Shown: piece after piece, positions 1-8,728 of the stretch | Layout: every line of letters begins with the position of its first letter | How positions within the stretch are numbered: the first letter of the stretch is position 1 | Source: an uncultured Bacteroidales bacterium | GTDB taxonomy: Bacteria > Bacteroidota > Bacteroidia > Bacteroidales > Muribaculaceae | NCBI GenBank assembly: GCA_947173955.1 | Contig: CAMWHE010000002.1 | Span: 1-64,000 of the forward strand | DNA: 64,000 nucleotides | Direction: 5' to 3' | Position numbers and translations under genes: made by a program | The notes under the pieces: model-generated | Database searches by the model: none | Seen by the model: only the letters and a program-made list of their open reading frames with translations | Told to the model about the DNA's origin: nothing

Positions 1-1
1 G

Positions 2-157
2 AAGTGGGGATTTATCAACGCAAAAGGTGAAATAGAGATCCCTTTTATTTATGATGGAGCCCTTTCTTTTATAAACGGATTAGCTGAAGTACAAAAACAT
101 AGCCGAATGGGGCTTGTTGACCGTAAGGGGAATGACACCTTCGGTAACCATCTATAG
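2..157 (+). CDS. WG-repeat protein, C-terminal fragment
   Basis: An open frame runs in from the left edge and ends at TAG 155-157. The visible 51 residues begin KWGFINAKGEIEIPFIYDGA and then contain GLVDRKGN, which match the WG/KWG beta-hairpin repeat (about 35 residues per unit, pattern WGFIN.KG.IVIP..YD). WG-repeat proteins are usually secreted or periplasmic in Bacteroidetes and are thought to mediate binding; this one cannot be assigned a function from its tail. The start and N-terminal domains lie outside the window. Confidence 0.75.
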   Translation, partial: KWGFINAKGEIEIPFIYDGALSFINGLAEVQKHSRMGLVDRKGNDTFGNHL

Positions 158-296
158 GTAAAAAGCCGATGCGTAAATTAAGAGGTGGCCTTAATCGGCG
201 ACCTGTGGATACTAGTTACCCGGAGATACTTTGAGAGCACGCCGTTGTTATGATATAATCGTATCACATAATAAAACGGAATACCTATAAATTAAT

Positions 297-325
297 AAAG
301 CTGAGACCCTCCAGGTTTCAGCTTT
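297..325 (-). terminator. Intrinsic-type terminator downstream of tRNA-Gln
   Basis: Twelve-base inverted repeat, 297-308 against 314-325, with one G-U pair and a 5-nt loop. Read on the minus strand it lies 8 bases past the tRNA 3' end and is followed by TTTATTAATTT. It could also end the WG-repeat transcript in the opposite direction. Confidence 0.6.
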
Positions 326-332
326 ATTTGAG

Positions 333-403
333 TTGCCTTGGAAGGATTCGAACCCTCACAGGCGGAACCAGAATCCGACGTGCTACCATTACACCACAAG
401 GCA
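333..403 (-). tRNA. tRNA-Gln (anticodon CTG)
   Basis: A 71-nt cloverleaf can be drawn on the minus strand: acceptor TGCCTTG/CAAGGCA with discriminator A at 333, a D arm with GGT, an anticodon loop TTCTGGT giving anticodon CTG (reads CAG, glutamine), and a T arm GAGGG-TTCGAAT-CCTTC. The CCA end is not encoded (CT follows), as is usual in Bacteroidetes. A promoter at 466-496 and a terminator at 297-325 make it an independent transcription unit. Confidence 0.92.
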
Positions 404-465
404 ATCTATGTGTATATCAAAACTCCGTAGACTCGCTTGTCGCAGGCTTTTTCGTTTTGACTGTG

Positions 466-496
466 CAAAGGTAGGAATGATTTTTTAATTTGCAAA
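466..496 (-). promoter_or_regulatory. Bacteroidetes promoter for tRNA-Gln
   Basis: On the minus strand, TTTG (496-493), a 19-bp spacer and TACCTTTG (473-466) match the Bacteroides primary sigma consensus TTTG-N19-20-TAnnTTTG. The predicted start near 459 leaves a leader of roughly 55 nt before the tRNA. The unit is divergent from the DUF1599 gene. Confidence 0.75.
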
Positions 497-515
497 ATTG
501 TAGACGCTTTTTTTT

Positions 516-538
516 TGGAAAAGTTTTCCATATATTTG
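516..538 (+). promoter_or_regulatory. Promoter -7 element with adjoining palindrome, upstream of the DUF1599 gene
   Basis: TATATTTG at 531-538 matches the Bacteroidetes -7 element and lies 25 bp before the ATG at 563. Directly against it is a 15-bp perfect palindrome, TGGAAAA-G-TTTTCCA (516-530), which fills most of the -33/-7 spacer. The -33 region is only a run of T residues. The palindrome could be an operator; no partner regulator is identified. Confidence 0.5.
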
Positions 539-562
539 CAATATAAATGATATCCCGCAGAA

Positions 563-1099
563 ATGGAACGTACGATAAAAGAATTTGACGACGCTATCGA
601 AAAGTGTCGGACTCTATATATCAAGAAATTGAATGATTACGGAGCTGCATGGCGCCTCATGCGCCCGGAATCGGTGACTGATCAGATCCTTATCAAAGCC
701 AACCGGATACGCTCTCTGGAGACCAAGAAGTGTGCGATGGTCGACGAGGGAATTCTCCCGGAGTTCATCGGCATAGTCAATTACGGAATCATCGGCCTGA
801 TCCAGCTCGAACTCGGCACAGCTGACAAAAAGGATATCAGTGTCGAGGATGCCATTTGCCTGTATGACCGCTTCATGGCCAAGACCCGCGAACTGATGAT
901 CGCCAAGAATCATGACTATGACGAGGCATGGCGCATGATGCGTGTGTCGTCATATACCGACCTGATCCTGATGAAGCTCATGCGCACAAAAGAGATCGAA
1001 GACCATGACGGTGCTACTCTCGTCTCAGAGGGGATTGACGCCAACTACATGGACATGATCAACTACGCTATTTTCGGAATCATAAAGCTTGATGCCTAA
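563..1099 (+). CDS. DUF1599 (nucleotide modification-associated domain 1) protein
   Basis: 178 residues, cytoplasmic, no signal peptide. The protein is an internal duplication: KLNDYGAAWRLMR (residues 22-34) is repeated as KNHDYDEAWRMMR (115-127). Each copy is followed by a similar stretch (SVTDQILIKANRIRSLE against SYTDLILMKLMRTKEIE) and ends in (V/I)NY(G/A)I(I/F)G(L/I)I. This is the DUF1599 family, common in Bacteroidetes and also seen in phage nucleotide-modification loci; the biochemical role here is unknown. The ATG at 563 follows a good -7 box. The last 8 bases overlap the start of the DoxX gene, so the two are probably translationally coupled and form an operon leading into tpiA. Confidence 0.8.
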   Translation: MERTIKEFDDAIEKCRTLYIKKLNDYGAAWRLMRPESVTDQILIKANRIRSLETKKCAMVDEGILPEFIGIVNYGIIGLIQLELGTADKKDISVEDAICLYDRFMAKTRELMIAKNHDYDEAWRMMRVSSYTDLILMKLMRTKEIEDHDGATLVSEGIDANYMDMINYAIFGIIKLDA

Positions 1100-2381
1100 A
1101 AAGATAGAGATAAAACCTCACCACTTCCCCACCCCGCTTGTCTGGCTTATGCGACTGACAGTCGGGGCGGTGTTTATTCTGTCGGGGCTGTCAAAAATAC
1201 TTGACCCGTGGGGCTTTATTTATAAGATAGAAGAGTATCTGAGCGTGTGGGGATGGGACGTGCCGCGTACCATCGTTCTTACCGGCGCTCTGTGCCTGTC
1301 GGCCTTTGAATTCGTGACAGGCTGCCTGCTCGCCACGGGATGCTATCGGCGGGTCGTCCCCCGGCTGATGCTCGCGCTGATGTCGTTCATGCTTCCGCTC
1401 ACGCTGTATATCTGGATAAAAGACCCTGTGGACGATTGTGGATGCTTCGGTGAGCTACTGGTTCTGAGCAATTTCTGGACATTTGCCAAGAATCTGGTTA
1501 TCACCGCAATGCTTGTAGCGCTCCTTATCTACAACAAAAAGGCCGCGGGGCTCTATCATTCTGCCCTGCAGTGGATTGTAGGGATCACGCTGGCTCTCTA
1601 TATCGGCGCGGTCGGTCTGCTGAGCTACCTTGTGCAGCCTCTCGTCGATTTCCGCCCGTATCCCGAAGGGCATCCTATCGCCGAAGCCGGTGATGAGGAC
1701 TATGACGACATTGTCTTTGTCTATGAAAAAGATGGCCGGGAATACGAATTCGGCATGGACGCTCTGCCCGAAGACGATACTTACACATTCATAGGACGTA
1801 AAGGAGACAGCCACGGGGAGGCGCGTCTCGCCGTATATGATCCGGATACAGAAGAGGATGTCACCGAAGATGTGCTTAAAGAAGAAGGCCCGCAGCTCCT
1901 CCTCGTGATGAGTGAACCGGCAAGAGCGGATCTCTCCGATACCTACGTCATCAATGAGCTGTATGAAAGTCTGAAAGACAGGGGATGCGACATGATTGCC
2001 CTGATAGCGGCGGGGCCTGAACGCATCGGCGAATGGCAGAATCTCTCGATGGCCGAATATCCCTGCTATATGGCCGACGACACGCAACTCAAGGAGCTTG
2101 TCAGAGGCATAATGTCAATGGTCTATCTCGAAGATGGCATCATCATGTGGAAGCGCACCATCAGCTCTATCGACCTGAAAGCTGTAGAAAAAGTCACATC
2201 GGGCGAGAGCGACGTCATAGAGCTGAGATTTGACGGTGGAAGAGCATTCAAATCTCTGACCCTCACCCTTATCTCCATACTCTCCGCAATCTGGCTGATG
2301 CAATCCATCTACGGAGTCTGGGCAAAGCGGAAAGCGCTCGCCACAATGCGCGGCACCAACGGCAAAAAGAGACAGGATTAG
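1092..2381 (+). CDS. DoxX/MauE-like integral membrane protein with C-terminal extra-membrane domain
   Basis: About 429 residues from the ATG at 1092, which overlaps the preceding stop. The first ~165 residues hold four or more hydrophobic helices of DoxX/MauE type, with a conserved DCGCFGE cysteine motif between helices as in the MauE branch linked to thiol-disulfide chemistry. A long hydrophilic acidic middle domain follows (about 190-390), then a C-terminal hydrophobic helix (about 395-415, LTLTLISILSAIWLM). The family is thought to act in envelope redox or respiratory maintenance; substrate unknown. The linkage DUF1599-DoxX-tpiA-SPOR-folE is, as I recall, conserved in Bacteroides. An in-frame TTG at 1089 is a weaker start choice. 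Confidence 0.75.
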   Translation: MPKKIEIKPHHFPTPLVWLMRLTVGAVFILSGLSKILDPWGFIYKIEEYLSVWGWDVPRTIVLTGALCLSAFEFVTGCLLATGCYRRVVPRLMLALMSFMLPLTLYIWIKDPVDDCGCFGELLVLSNFWTFAKNLVITAMLVALLIYNKKAAGLYHSALQWIVGITLALYIGAVGLLSYLVQPLVDFRPYPEGHPIAEAGDEDYDDIVFVYEKDGREYEFGMDALPEDDTYTFIGRKGDSHGEARLAVYDPDTEEDVTEDVLKEEGPQLLLVMSEPARADLSDTYVINELYESLKDRGCDMIALIAAGPERIGEWQNLSMAEYPCYMADDTQLKELVRGIMSMVYLEDGIIMWKRTISSIDLKAVEKVTSGESDVIELRFDGGRAFKSLTLTLISILSAIWLMQSIYGVWAKRKALATMRGTNGKKRQD

Positions 2382-2474
2382 ATAAATTATACGGAGTCAG
2401 CCCCGAAATATGGAAAAACTTCATTAACTTTGTAGCTCGAAAAAACACTAACTCTTAAAATCAAATAAATAACA

Positions 2475-3230
2475 ATGAGAAAGAAAATTGTAGCCGGCAA
2501 CTGGAAGATGAACACTACACTCCAGGAAGGTATCGGCCTTGCAAAAGACGTAAATGAAGCGCTCAAAGGTGCAGAACCCAAATGCGAAGTAATCATCTGC
2601 GTACCTTTCACCCATCTCGCTTCTGTAAATGAAGTAATTGACGCTAACAAGCTCGGTCTCGGCGCTGAAAACTGCGCTGACCACAAGAGCGGAGCCTACA
2701 CCGGTGAAATCTCTGCTGCAATGGTAGCTTCCACCGGTGCAAAATATGTTATTCTCGGCCACTCGGAGCGTCGCCAGTATTACGGCGAGACATCCGAGAC
2801 TCTGAAAGAGAAAGTAGCTCTTGCTTTCGAGAACAACCTGACTCCCATCTTCTGCATCGGCGAAGTTCTTGAGGAACGCGAAAACGGTACATTCTTCGAA
2901 GTTGTCAAGGCTCAGATAGCCGACGCCCTCTTCCACCTCTCAGCTGAAGATTTCGGCAAGATCATTCTCGCCTACGAACCCGTATGGGCTATCGGCACCG
3001 GTAAGACCGCAACCGACGACCAGGCTGAAGAGATGCACGCATTCATCCGCGGCGTCATCGCTGACAAATATGGCAAGGAAGTGGCCGACAACACCTCAAT
3101 CCTCTACGGCGGAAGCTGCAAGCCCTCTAATGCCGCAGCCCTCTTCGCCAAACCCGACGTTGACGGTGGCCTCATCGGTGGTGCTGCTCTTCAGGCAGAA
3201 TCATTCATGGGAATCGTAAACGCATTCTGA
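2475..3230 (+). CDS. tpiA: Triosephosphate isomerase
   Basis: 251 residues, full length for the family. It interconverts dihydroxyacetone phosphate and glyceraldehyde 3-phosphate in glycolysis/gluconeogenesis in the cytoplasm. Catalytic signatures are all present: GNWKMN with Lys11, LGHSERR with electrophile His96, and [11 protein letters not shown] with base Glu168 and the mobile phosphate loop; YGGSC follows near the C-terminus. A -7-like TAACTTTG at 2425-2432 lies in the 93-bp gap before the ATG, so it may have its own promoter in addition to read-through from the DoxX gene. Confidence 0.97.
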   Translation: MRKKIVAGNWKMNTTLQEGIGLAKDVNEALKGAEPKCEVIICVPFTHLASVNEVIDANKLGLGAENCADHKSGAYTGEISAAMVASTGAKYVILGHSERRQYYGETSETLKEKVALAFENNLTPIFCIGEVLEERENGTFFEVVKAQIADALFHLSAEDFGKIILAYEPVWAIGTGKTATDDQAEEMHAFIRGVIADKYGKEVADNTSILYGGSCKPSNAAALFAKPDVDGGLIGGAALQAESFMGIVNAF

Positions 3231-3253
3231 TCACAGAACTGCAATAACACATA

Positions 3254-3315
3254 ATTACAACGCGCGGGATTGACAGCGGGGGTACACCCGGCCGACGACA
3301 TCCCGGCGTTGTAAT
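3254..3315 (+). other. Long stem-loop between tpiA and the SPOR gene
   Basis: ATTACAACGC (3254-3263) pairs perfectly with GCGTTGTAAT (3306-3315), and the pairing continues inward through CGGGA/TCCCG with a single bulged G. A small CGGG...CCCG hairpin sits inside the loop. No clean U-tract follows (TTCAATTT), so it may be a weak terminator, an mRNA-stabilising 3' structure for tpiA, or a processing site. Confidence 0.5.
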
Positions 3316-3332
3316 TTCAATTTAAAACAATT

Positions 3333-3887
3333 ATGAGAAAATATCAGCTATCGGCTACATGCATCCTGCTTGCAACAGGCATTATGCAGGCTCAATATGC
3401 CGGACATGATCCCCTACTCCCTTACGACCCGGCCAACAACTTGTCGCAGGAAGCTGATGGCATGAAAAGTGACTCAGACTCACTCCCGAATCTGACGGTA
3501 ATACAGCCGTCGGCGCTTGCCGCACGTCTCGAACTGCATCGCAATGCGGCTCCCGAGGCCGGAGAAAGATCCGTACAGACTGATTCCCTGCCTGCGTCAG
3601 AAGCTGGAGAGCGTCATAGAATCAACGGATTCAGAGTACAGGTTTTCTCAGATAATAATCAGAGGACATCCCAGCAGGAGGCTAAAGCCAAGGAACGCAA
3701 GATCAATGAGCGCTTCCCGGAATATGAGACCTACATAGTATACAACAGTCCTTACTGGAGACTCAAGGTCGGCGATTTCCGCACGGAATTCGATGCCGAA
3801 TCGGCTGCAGATGAAATCAAACGCGCCTTTCCGGAATTTGCCCGCGAAGTGCGCATAGTAAGAGATCGCATAAGCGTCGCTCGATAA
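3333..3887 (+). CDS. SPOR-domain secreted protein
   Basis: 184 residues. An N-terminal signal peptide (about residues 1-20, ending MQAQ) precedes a low-complexity polar linker, then a SPOR-type domain from about residue 97 to 180 (GFRVQVFSDNNQRTSQQEAK ... YNSPYWRLKVGDFRTEFDAE). SPOR domains bind denuded septal peptidoglycan, so the product is probably a periplasmic cell-wall or division-associated protein. It lies between tpiA and folE, 8 bp before folE, and is likely co-transcribed with it. Confidence 0.85.
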   Translation: MRKYQLSATCILLATGIMQAQYAGHDPLLPYDPANNLSQEADGMKSDSDSLPNLTVIQPSALAARLELHRNAAPEAGERSVQTDSLPASEAGERHRINGFRVQVFSDNNQRTSQQEAKAKERKINERFPEYETYIVYNSPYWRLKVGDFRTEFDAESAADEIKRAFPEFAREVRIVRDRISVAR

Positions 3888-3895
3888 CTACCGCA

Positions 3896-4480
3896 ATGAA
3901 CACTACGACCGACCATCTTGACGAGAATGAGATCATCAGCCGGATGGCTGAACATTATCGTGCCATCATAGAACTGACCGGCGAGGATCCCACACGCGAA
4001 GGCCTGCTTAAAACTCCGCTCAGAGCAGCCAAAGCAATGTATTACGCTACGAAAGGCTATCGAGAAGATGCCGCCGAGGTCATGAAACAGGCTATATTCG
4101 AATATGCCGGATCGAAGATAATCGTGGTAAAAGATATCGAATTCTATTCACTGTGCGAGCACCATATCCTTCCGTTCTTCGGCACAATCTCAATAGGATA
4201 CATACCCAATGGCAATATGATAGGACTGAGCAAGCTGGCGCGCGTCGTCAACGTGTTTGCCAGACGCCTGCAGGTTCAGGAAAGACTCACGGCCGAAGTA
4301 TGCAAAGCAGTCGGGGAGTCTCTGGCCGCCCATGGGGTAATAGTGGCATGCAAAGCCGAACATCTGTGCATGAAGATGCGCGGCGTCGAGAAACAGAATT
4401 CCGCGACAGTGACGCTGGACTATACCGGGCTGTTCGCTGACGATCCCGGTCTGCGTGAAGAGTTTATGCGGATGCTTTGA
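3896..4480 (+). CDS. folE: GTP cyclohydrolase I
   Basis: 194 residues, standard length for the type I enzyme. It converts GTP to 7,8-dihydroneopterin triphosphate, the first step of folate (and tetrahydrobiopterin) synthesis. Zinc ligands are visible: Cys87 and His90 in LCEHHILPF and Cys158 in EHLCMKMRGV. The conserved GYIPNGNMIGLSKLAR substrate loop is intact. The ATG lies 8 bp after the SPOR stop; the gene is convergent with hslR, with 17 bp between them. Confidence 0.96.
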   Translation: MNTTTDHLDENEIISRMAEHYRAIIELTGEDPTREGLLKTPLRAAKAMYYATKGYREDAAEVMKQAIFEYAGSKIIVVKDIEFYSLCEHHILPFFGTISIGYIPNGNMIGLSKLARVVNVFARRLQVQERLTAEVCKAVGESLAAHGVIVACKAEHLCMKMRGVEKQNSATVTLDYTGLFADDPGLREEFMRML

Positions 4481-4497
4481 GTCTACCGGTTGAAGAC

Positions 4498-4950
4498 CTA
4501 TTCGCCGTCCTCTTCAAAGTCGTCAAAGTCAAAATCGAAATCCCAGCCCATCGATTCGGCGGCCTCATCCGTAAAGCGCTGCAACTCGCGTCCCTCTTTC
4601 TTGGTAGGACGACCGAGCCCCTTACGCCTGTCAATGAAACCGCTAATTTTGACTACATCCAGCAGGTCATACTGCGACTGAGGGGTAATATTCTCCATAT
4701 AGTCAGGTACGAGCTTCGCTCCGAGACGATTCTCCGTCAGCGCTTTCACTCGGAATGAATACGTCACAGGCGGCTTACGGACATTAACTATATCGCCGAC
4801 CTTGATCGTACGCGACGGTTTGGCAAGCACACCATCACCCGGACCGATCGTGATACGCCCTTTTTTACAAGCATCGGACGATACGGTACGCGTCTTAAAA
4901 ATACGCATCGCCCACATCCATTTGTCGATTCTTTCTTCAGATATTGCCAT
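4498..4950 (-). CDS. hslR: S4-domain RNA-binding protein, Hsp15/HslR type
   Basis: 150 residues. The N-terminus carries an S4 RNA-binding domain (residues about 5-65): RIDKWMWAMRIFKTRTVS, then CKKGRITI and VGDIVNVRKP. This matches HslR/Hsp15, which binds stalled 50S subunits carrying peptidyl-tRNA. The C-terminal tail is very acidic (DFDFDFDDFEEDGE). It is the last gene of an rplY-pth-hslR operon, 20 bp after pth, a coherent set for ribosome function and peptidyl-tRNA rescue. Confidence 0.85.
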   Translation of the reverse strand: MAISEERIDKWMWAMRIFKTRTVSSDACKKGRITIGPGDGVLAKPSRTIKVGDIVNVRKPPVTYSFRVKALTENRLGAKLVPDYMENITPQSQYDLLDVVKISGFIDRRKGLGRPTKKEGRELQRFTDEAAESMGWDFDFDFDDFEEDGE

Positions 4951-4970
4951 ACAGAAACAACAACTCAGGA

Positions 4971-5534
4971 TTACTTATTGTTGAATTTGCACATGGCATT
5001 GCCGATTCCCTCCAGACAGAAGGCTTTCATCGCATCTATAGCCACATCGATGCGCGCGGGAAGAAGTGAGCGCTGCTCACGCGGGAACTCGCCGAGCACG
5101 TAGTCTACCTGCATTCCCTGCGGGAAGTCGTGTCCGATACCGAAACGGAGGCGCGGATAGGCCGCCGTGCCAAGCATATCGGCAATATTCTTAAGACCGT
5201 TATGACCGGCATCGCTACCGGAAGGCTTCAGGCGTATAGCTCCGAACGGCAGCGCGATATCATCAACCAGAACAAGGATATGATCGACAGGTATATTCTC
5301 TTTCTGAGCCCAATAGCGGACGGCAACTCCGCTAAGATTCATGTAGGTAGAAGGCTTCAGCAGTATGAGCTGCTTATTTTTCAGTCGGGTACGCGCTATA
5401 GCTCCATAACGTTCGGTCGAAAAAGTAATATTGGACGCCTCGGCAAAGGCGTCCAATATCATAAAACCGATGTTGTGGCGTGTATCGCGGTATTCAAAAC
5501 CGATGTTGCCAAGCCCAACAATCAAATATTTCAT
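4971..5534 (-). CDS. pth: Peptidyl-tRNA hydrolase
   Basis: 187 residues. It releases tRNA from peptidyl-tRNAs that drop off the ribosome. Family signatures are KYLIVGLGN at the N-terminus, catalytic His20 in DTRHNIGF, the [12 protein letters not shown] segment, the [18 protein letters not shown] loop and the GHNGLKNI helix. The gene follows rplY by 17 bp in the same minus-strand operon. Confidence 0.96.
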   Translation of the reverse strand: MKYLIVGLGNIGFEYRDTRHNIGFMILDAFAEASNITFSTERYGAIARTRLKNKQLILLKPSTYMNLSGVAVRYWAQKENIPVDHILVLVDDIALPFGAIRLKPSGSDAGHNGLKNIADMLGTAAYPRLRFGIGHDFPQGMQVDYVLGEFPREQRSLLPARIDVAIDAMKAFCLEGIGNAMCKFNNK

Positions 5535-5551
5535 AGACGGTTCAAGCTCGA

Positions 5552-6202
5552 TTACTTACCGGCAGTAGCCTGGGCGCCACGAGCGGCACGGGTAAGCTGA
5601 ACGGCGCAAACGACAGCGTTCTTGGCATTGACGAGTTCGAGACCCTCGAAGTGGAGGTCGCCGATCTGCATTGTCTTGCCGAGACCGAGGTTGTCAACAT
5701 TGATGACAACGCGTTCGGGGATAGCTGTGTAGACGGCTTTAACTTTGATCTTCTTCATAGAGAGGTTGAGCTTACCACCGGCCTTAACACCTTCGGCGTG
5801 GCCTTCAAGCTTAACGGGAACTTCCATAACGACGGGTTTCTTGTCGTTTACTTCAAGGAAGTCGAGGTGGAGGATATTGTCCTTCACGGGGTGGAACTGA
5901 ATCTCCTTGAGGACAGCCATTTTCTTCTGGCCGTTGTATTCGAGCTCAACTGCAAAGATGTCAGGAGTATAGATGAGTTTGCGTACAGCCTCGTTAGTAA
6001 CAGTGAGGTCGGTAGTGATCATACCTTTGCCATCGCCGATTTCGACAATTTTTTCGCCGGGCTGGAGAGTGCCTTTATAGGGGAGTTCGAAAACTTCGCC
6101 GCCATTGAGGACAACGGGAATCTTACCTTCGCTGCGGAGTGTTTTGGCAGCTTTCTTGCCGAGATCAACGCGGGGCTCGGCCGCAAGTTTAAATGTGTTC
6201 AT
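5552..6202 (-). CDS. rplY: 50S ribosomal protein L25, CTC form
   Basis: 216 residues, the long CTC form with an N-terminal 5S-rRNA-binding L25 domain (about 1-95) and a C-terminal beta domain (about 100-190), followed by an Ala/Gly-rich tail. Recognisable pieces are [33 protein letters not shown] and [20 protein letters not shown]. It is the first gene of the operon with pth and hslR, driven by the promoter at 6284-6315. Confidence 0.94.
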   Translation of the reverse strand: MNTFKLAAEPRVDLGKKAAKTLRSEGKIPVVLNGGEVFELPYKGTLQPGEKIVEIGDGKGMITTDLTVTNEAVRKLIYTPDIFAVELEYNGQKKMAVLKEIQFHPVKDNILHLDFLEVNDKKPVVMEVPVKLEGHAEGVKAGGKLNLSMKKIKVKAVYTAIPERVVINVDNLGLGKTMQIGDLHFEGLELVNAKNAVVCAVQLTRAARGAQATAGK

Positions 6203-6283
6203 TGTGTTGAATTAAATAATTGTGTTACTCAAAATTAAGTGCTCCTTAATTTCCCATCACACGGGGATGCTCAAAAAGCACCG

Positions 6284-6315
6284 CAAAGGTAGTGATTTTG
6301 TGTGTGACAACCAAA
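6284..6315 (-). promoter_or_regulatory. Promoter of the rplY-pth-hslR operon
   Basis: On the minus strand TTTG (6315-6312), a 20-bp spacer and TACCTTTG (6291-6284) match the Bacteroides consensus exactly. The predicted start near 6277 gives a leader of about 75 nt before the rplY ATG. Confidence 0.75.
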
Positions 6316-6479
6316 TATTTCCGCTCCTTCTTTTTCAAATTCAGTATGATTCAGGAGAAACGTGGCAGAATGAGACGCCGGACAACGCTTCATTACTCTA
6401 AAAATATTGCATATACCACAATTGATAACGGAATATTTATTAAATTTGCAACTTGAAATCAATACTTGATAAATAAGCA

Positions 6480-7961
6480 ATGGCTACTGAATTAAAGAAT
6501 CTTACCAAGCGGAGCGAAAACTATTCGCAATGGTATAACGAACTTGTAGTAAAAGCTGACCTCGCCGAACAGTCAGCAGTCAGAGGCTGTATGGTAATCA
6601 AGCCCTACGGCTACGCGATATGGGAAAAGATGCAGCATACGCTCGACGAAATGTTTAAGGCAACCGGCGTGCAGAATGCCTATTTCCCCCTGCTTATCCC
6701 GAAATCCTATCTCTGCCGCGAGGCTGAGCATGTTGAAGGCTTTGCAAAAGAGTGCGCCGTAGTCACCCACTACCGACTCAAGAATGACCCCAACGGCAAC
6801 GGCGTCATCGTAGACCCCGACGCACGCCTGGAGGAAGAACTTATAGTCCGCCCCACATCCGAGACAATCATCTGGGGCACATATAAAAACTGGATTCACT
6901 CCTATCGCGACCTCCCCATCCTGTGCAATCAGTGGGCCAATGTGATGCGTTGGGAAATGCGTACCCGCATGTTCCTCCGCACAGCCGAATTCCTCTGGCA
7001 GGAAGGACATTGCGCCCATGCTACAGCAGAAGAGTCGGAGGCACGCACCGTCCAAATGATCAACCTTTACGCCGACTTTGCCGAGAAATACATGGCGATG
7101 CCCGTGATCAAGGGGGTAAAGAGCGCAAACGAGCGTTTCGCCGGCGCACTCAACACCTATACCATCGAAGCCATGATGCAGGACGGCAAGGCCCTCCAGT
7201 CAGGCACCTCACACAATCTCGGACAAAACTTCGCCAAGGCATTTGACGTAACATTCGTCAACAAGGATAACAAGCCCGAATATGTATGGGCCAACTCCTG
7301 GGGAGTATCAACACGCCTGATGGGTGCGCTGATCATGAGCCACTCCGACGACAACGGCCTCGTACTGCCCCCGCATCTCGCTCCCATTCAGGTCGTGATC
7401 GTACCTATCTTCAAGAACAACGACCAGCTGGCCGAAATATCCAAGGCTGTCGATCCTATCATCAACGACCTCCGCGCACTGGGTATCAGCGTCAAATATG
7501 ACGATGCCGACAACAAGCGCCCCGGCTTCAAGTTTGCCGACTACGAGCTCAAGGGTGTTCCCGTGCGTCTCGCTATCGGCGCCCGCGACATCGAGAACAA
7601 GACTGTCGAACTGATGCGTCGCGACACGCTTGAAAAGCAGGTAGTACCTCTGGAGGGTATCGCCGACTATGTTGCCAAGCTCCTTGAGGAAATTCAGGAG
7701 AACATCTACCGTAAGGCTCTTAAGCACAGAGAAGAGATGACCCGCACAGTCGAAACCTACGACGAATTTAAGGAAGAAATCGAAAAAGGCGGATTCATCC
7801 TCGCACATTGGGACGGTACCACCGAGACCGAAGAGAAAATCAAGGAAGAGACAAAGGCTACCATACGCTGCATACCCCTTGACGGCGACAAGACTCCCGG
7901 AAAATGTATGGTGACAGGCAAGCCTTCGGCTCAGCGCGTCATCTTCGCCCGCAACTATTAA
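6480..7961 (+). CDS. proS: Prolyl-tRNA synthetase, eukaryote/archaea-like type
   Basis: 493 residues; the short class II ProRS lacking the bacterial editing insertion. It charges tRNA-Pro with proline. Class II motif 2 ([20 protein letters not shown]), the TSET loop (RPTSETIIW) and an HPPHLAP-like motif 3 segment are visible. An anticodon-binding domain starts near residue 310 ([10 protein letters not shown]), followed by a C-terminal domain ending in tyrosine, as in this subtype. A -7 element TAAATTTG lies at 6441-6448, about 30 bp before the ATG. The 277-bp gap to rplY otherwise holds only the two divergent promoters. Confidence 0.96.
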   Translation: MATELKNLTKRSENYSQWYNELVVKADLAEQSAVRGCMVIKPYGYAIWEKMQHTLDEMFKATGVQNAYFPLLIPKSYLCREAEHVEGFAKECAVVTHYRLKNDPNGNGVIVDPDARLEEELIVRPTSETIIWGTYKNWIHSYRDLPILCNQWANVMRWEMRTRMFLRTAEFLWQEGHCAHATAEESEARTVQMINLYADFAEKYMAMPVIKGVKSANERFAGALNTYTIEAMMQDGKALQSGTSHNLGQNFAKAFDVTFVNKDNKPEYVWANSWGVSTRLMGALIMSHSDDNGLVLPPHLAPIQVVIVPIFKNNDQLAEISKAVDPIINDLRALGISVKYDDADNKRPGFKFADYELKGVPVRLAIGARDIENKTVELMRRDTLEKQVVPLEGIADYVAKLLEEIQENIYRKALKHREEMTRTVETYDEFKEEIEKGGFILAHWDGTTETEEKIKEETKATIRCIPLDGDKTPGKCMVTGKPSAQRVIFARNY

Positions 7962-7982
7962 TCGTCTTAAAGATACTTATAC

Positions 7983-8025
7983 GAGGCTGTGTCAGAACCG
8001 ACCGTTTTGGCATAGCCTCTGCGTT
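7983..8025 (+). terminator. Terminator after proS
   Basis: An 11-bp stem (7983-7993 with 8009-8019, including two G-U pairs) is followed by TGCGTTTT. It lies 21 bp after the proS stop and abuts the end of the convergent hypothetical gene, so it may act in both directions. Confidence 0.65.
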
Positions 8026-8634
8026 TTACAGATCCTTGTACTGGCGGGCGCGGACGATGTAGGGGCGTAGGAATTCGCTGATGGTACACATAGCTTTGCG
8101 TGCCGCATCGCCGACTATCTCAGCTTTGGGATCATGCTCCATTATGGAGTAGAAAGCCTCCTCTATAGTACTGATAAATTCCGGAAAACAAGAATCGAGC
8201 CAGTTGAACGGAGCGGATATAGTGTAGTCCATATATCTGCAGCGGACATCCTTGACTATCGGAACCACCAGATTCTTCAAAGTCATTGACATCTCCCCAC
8301 TGTGAGGCTGACTCGCGGGTATTGTTGTGGCTTCCTCAACCTGTGAGGTGGCTTGCGGAGTAGATTCTTCAGCCTCACGGGCGGTTTTTTCAGCCTCGCG
8401 GCGGGCGCGGGCTTCGGCACGGCGGTGTGCCAGATCGACACGATGTTTAAGCTTTTGTATCAGATTACGGATGATGGGGTCGCATTGTGTGTAATTGCCG
8501 GGGTCAATGCTTTCGGGATTCTTAACAGCTGCCCGGATAATGCCGATTGCATACTCGCGGAGATCAGGCCTTTCGATGGCAAAGATTTCCAAAATTTCCG
8601 TAATGGAAAGTGTAAGTGATTTTATGCATTTCAT
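8026..8634 (-). CDS. Hypothetical cytoplasmic protein with charged Ala-rich coiled-coil region
   Basis: 202 residues, not recognised. The N-terminal ~70 residues look helical (ITEILEIFAIERPDLREYAI). A charged helix of coiled-coil character follows at about 65-92, rich in Arg/Ala/Glu (RRAEARARREAEKTAREAE), then a Ser/Thr/Gln linker and a C-terminal helical domain (about 115-202). No signal peptide or membrane segment is seen. A -7-like TATCTTTG lies on the minus strand at 8670-8663, about 30 bp before the ATG. It follows pnuT by 94 bp, with a GC-rich 6-bp hairpin (8676-8694) between, so it is probably a separate unit. Confidence 0.65.
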   Translation of the reverse strand: MKCIKSLTLSITEILEIFAIERPDLREYAIGIIRAAVKNPESIDPGNYTQCDPIIRNLIQKLKHRVDLAHRRAEARARREAEKTAREAEESTPQATSQVEEATTIPASQPHSGEMSMTLKNLVVPIVKDVRCRYMDYTISAPFNWLDSCFPEFISTIEEAFYSIMEHDPKAEIVGDAARKAMCTISEFLRPYIVRARQYKDL

Positions 8635-8728
8635 AGTAGATAGTATATTACGATTTTGATGGCAAAGATAGCGCGATCCGCCCGCAGCGCGGATGACAAT
8701 TATACACTTTTGAGCATAGAAATAATTT

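Noticed and set aside
158..296. Possible RNA gene between the WG-repeat fragment and the tRNA terminator
   Set aside because: Only short inverted repeats (such as ATTAAG/CTTAAT) are visible, without a promoter or known RNA motif.
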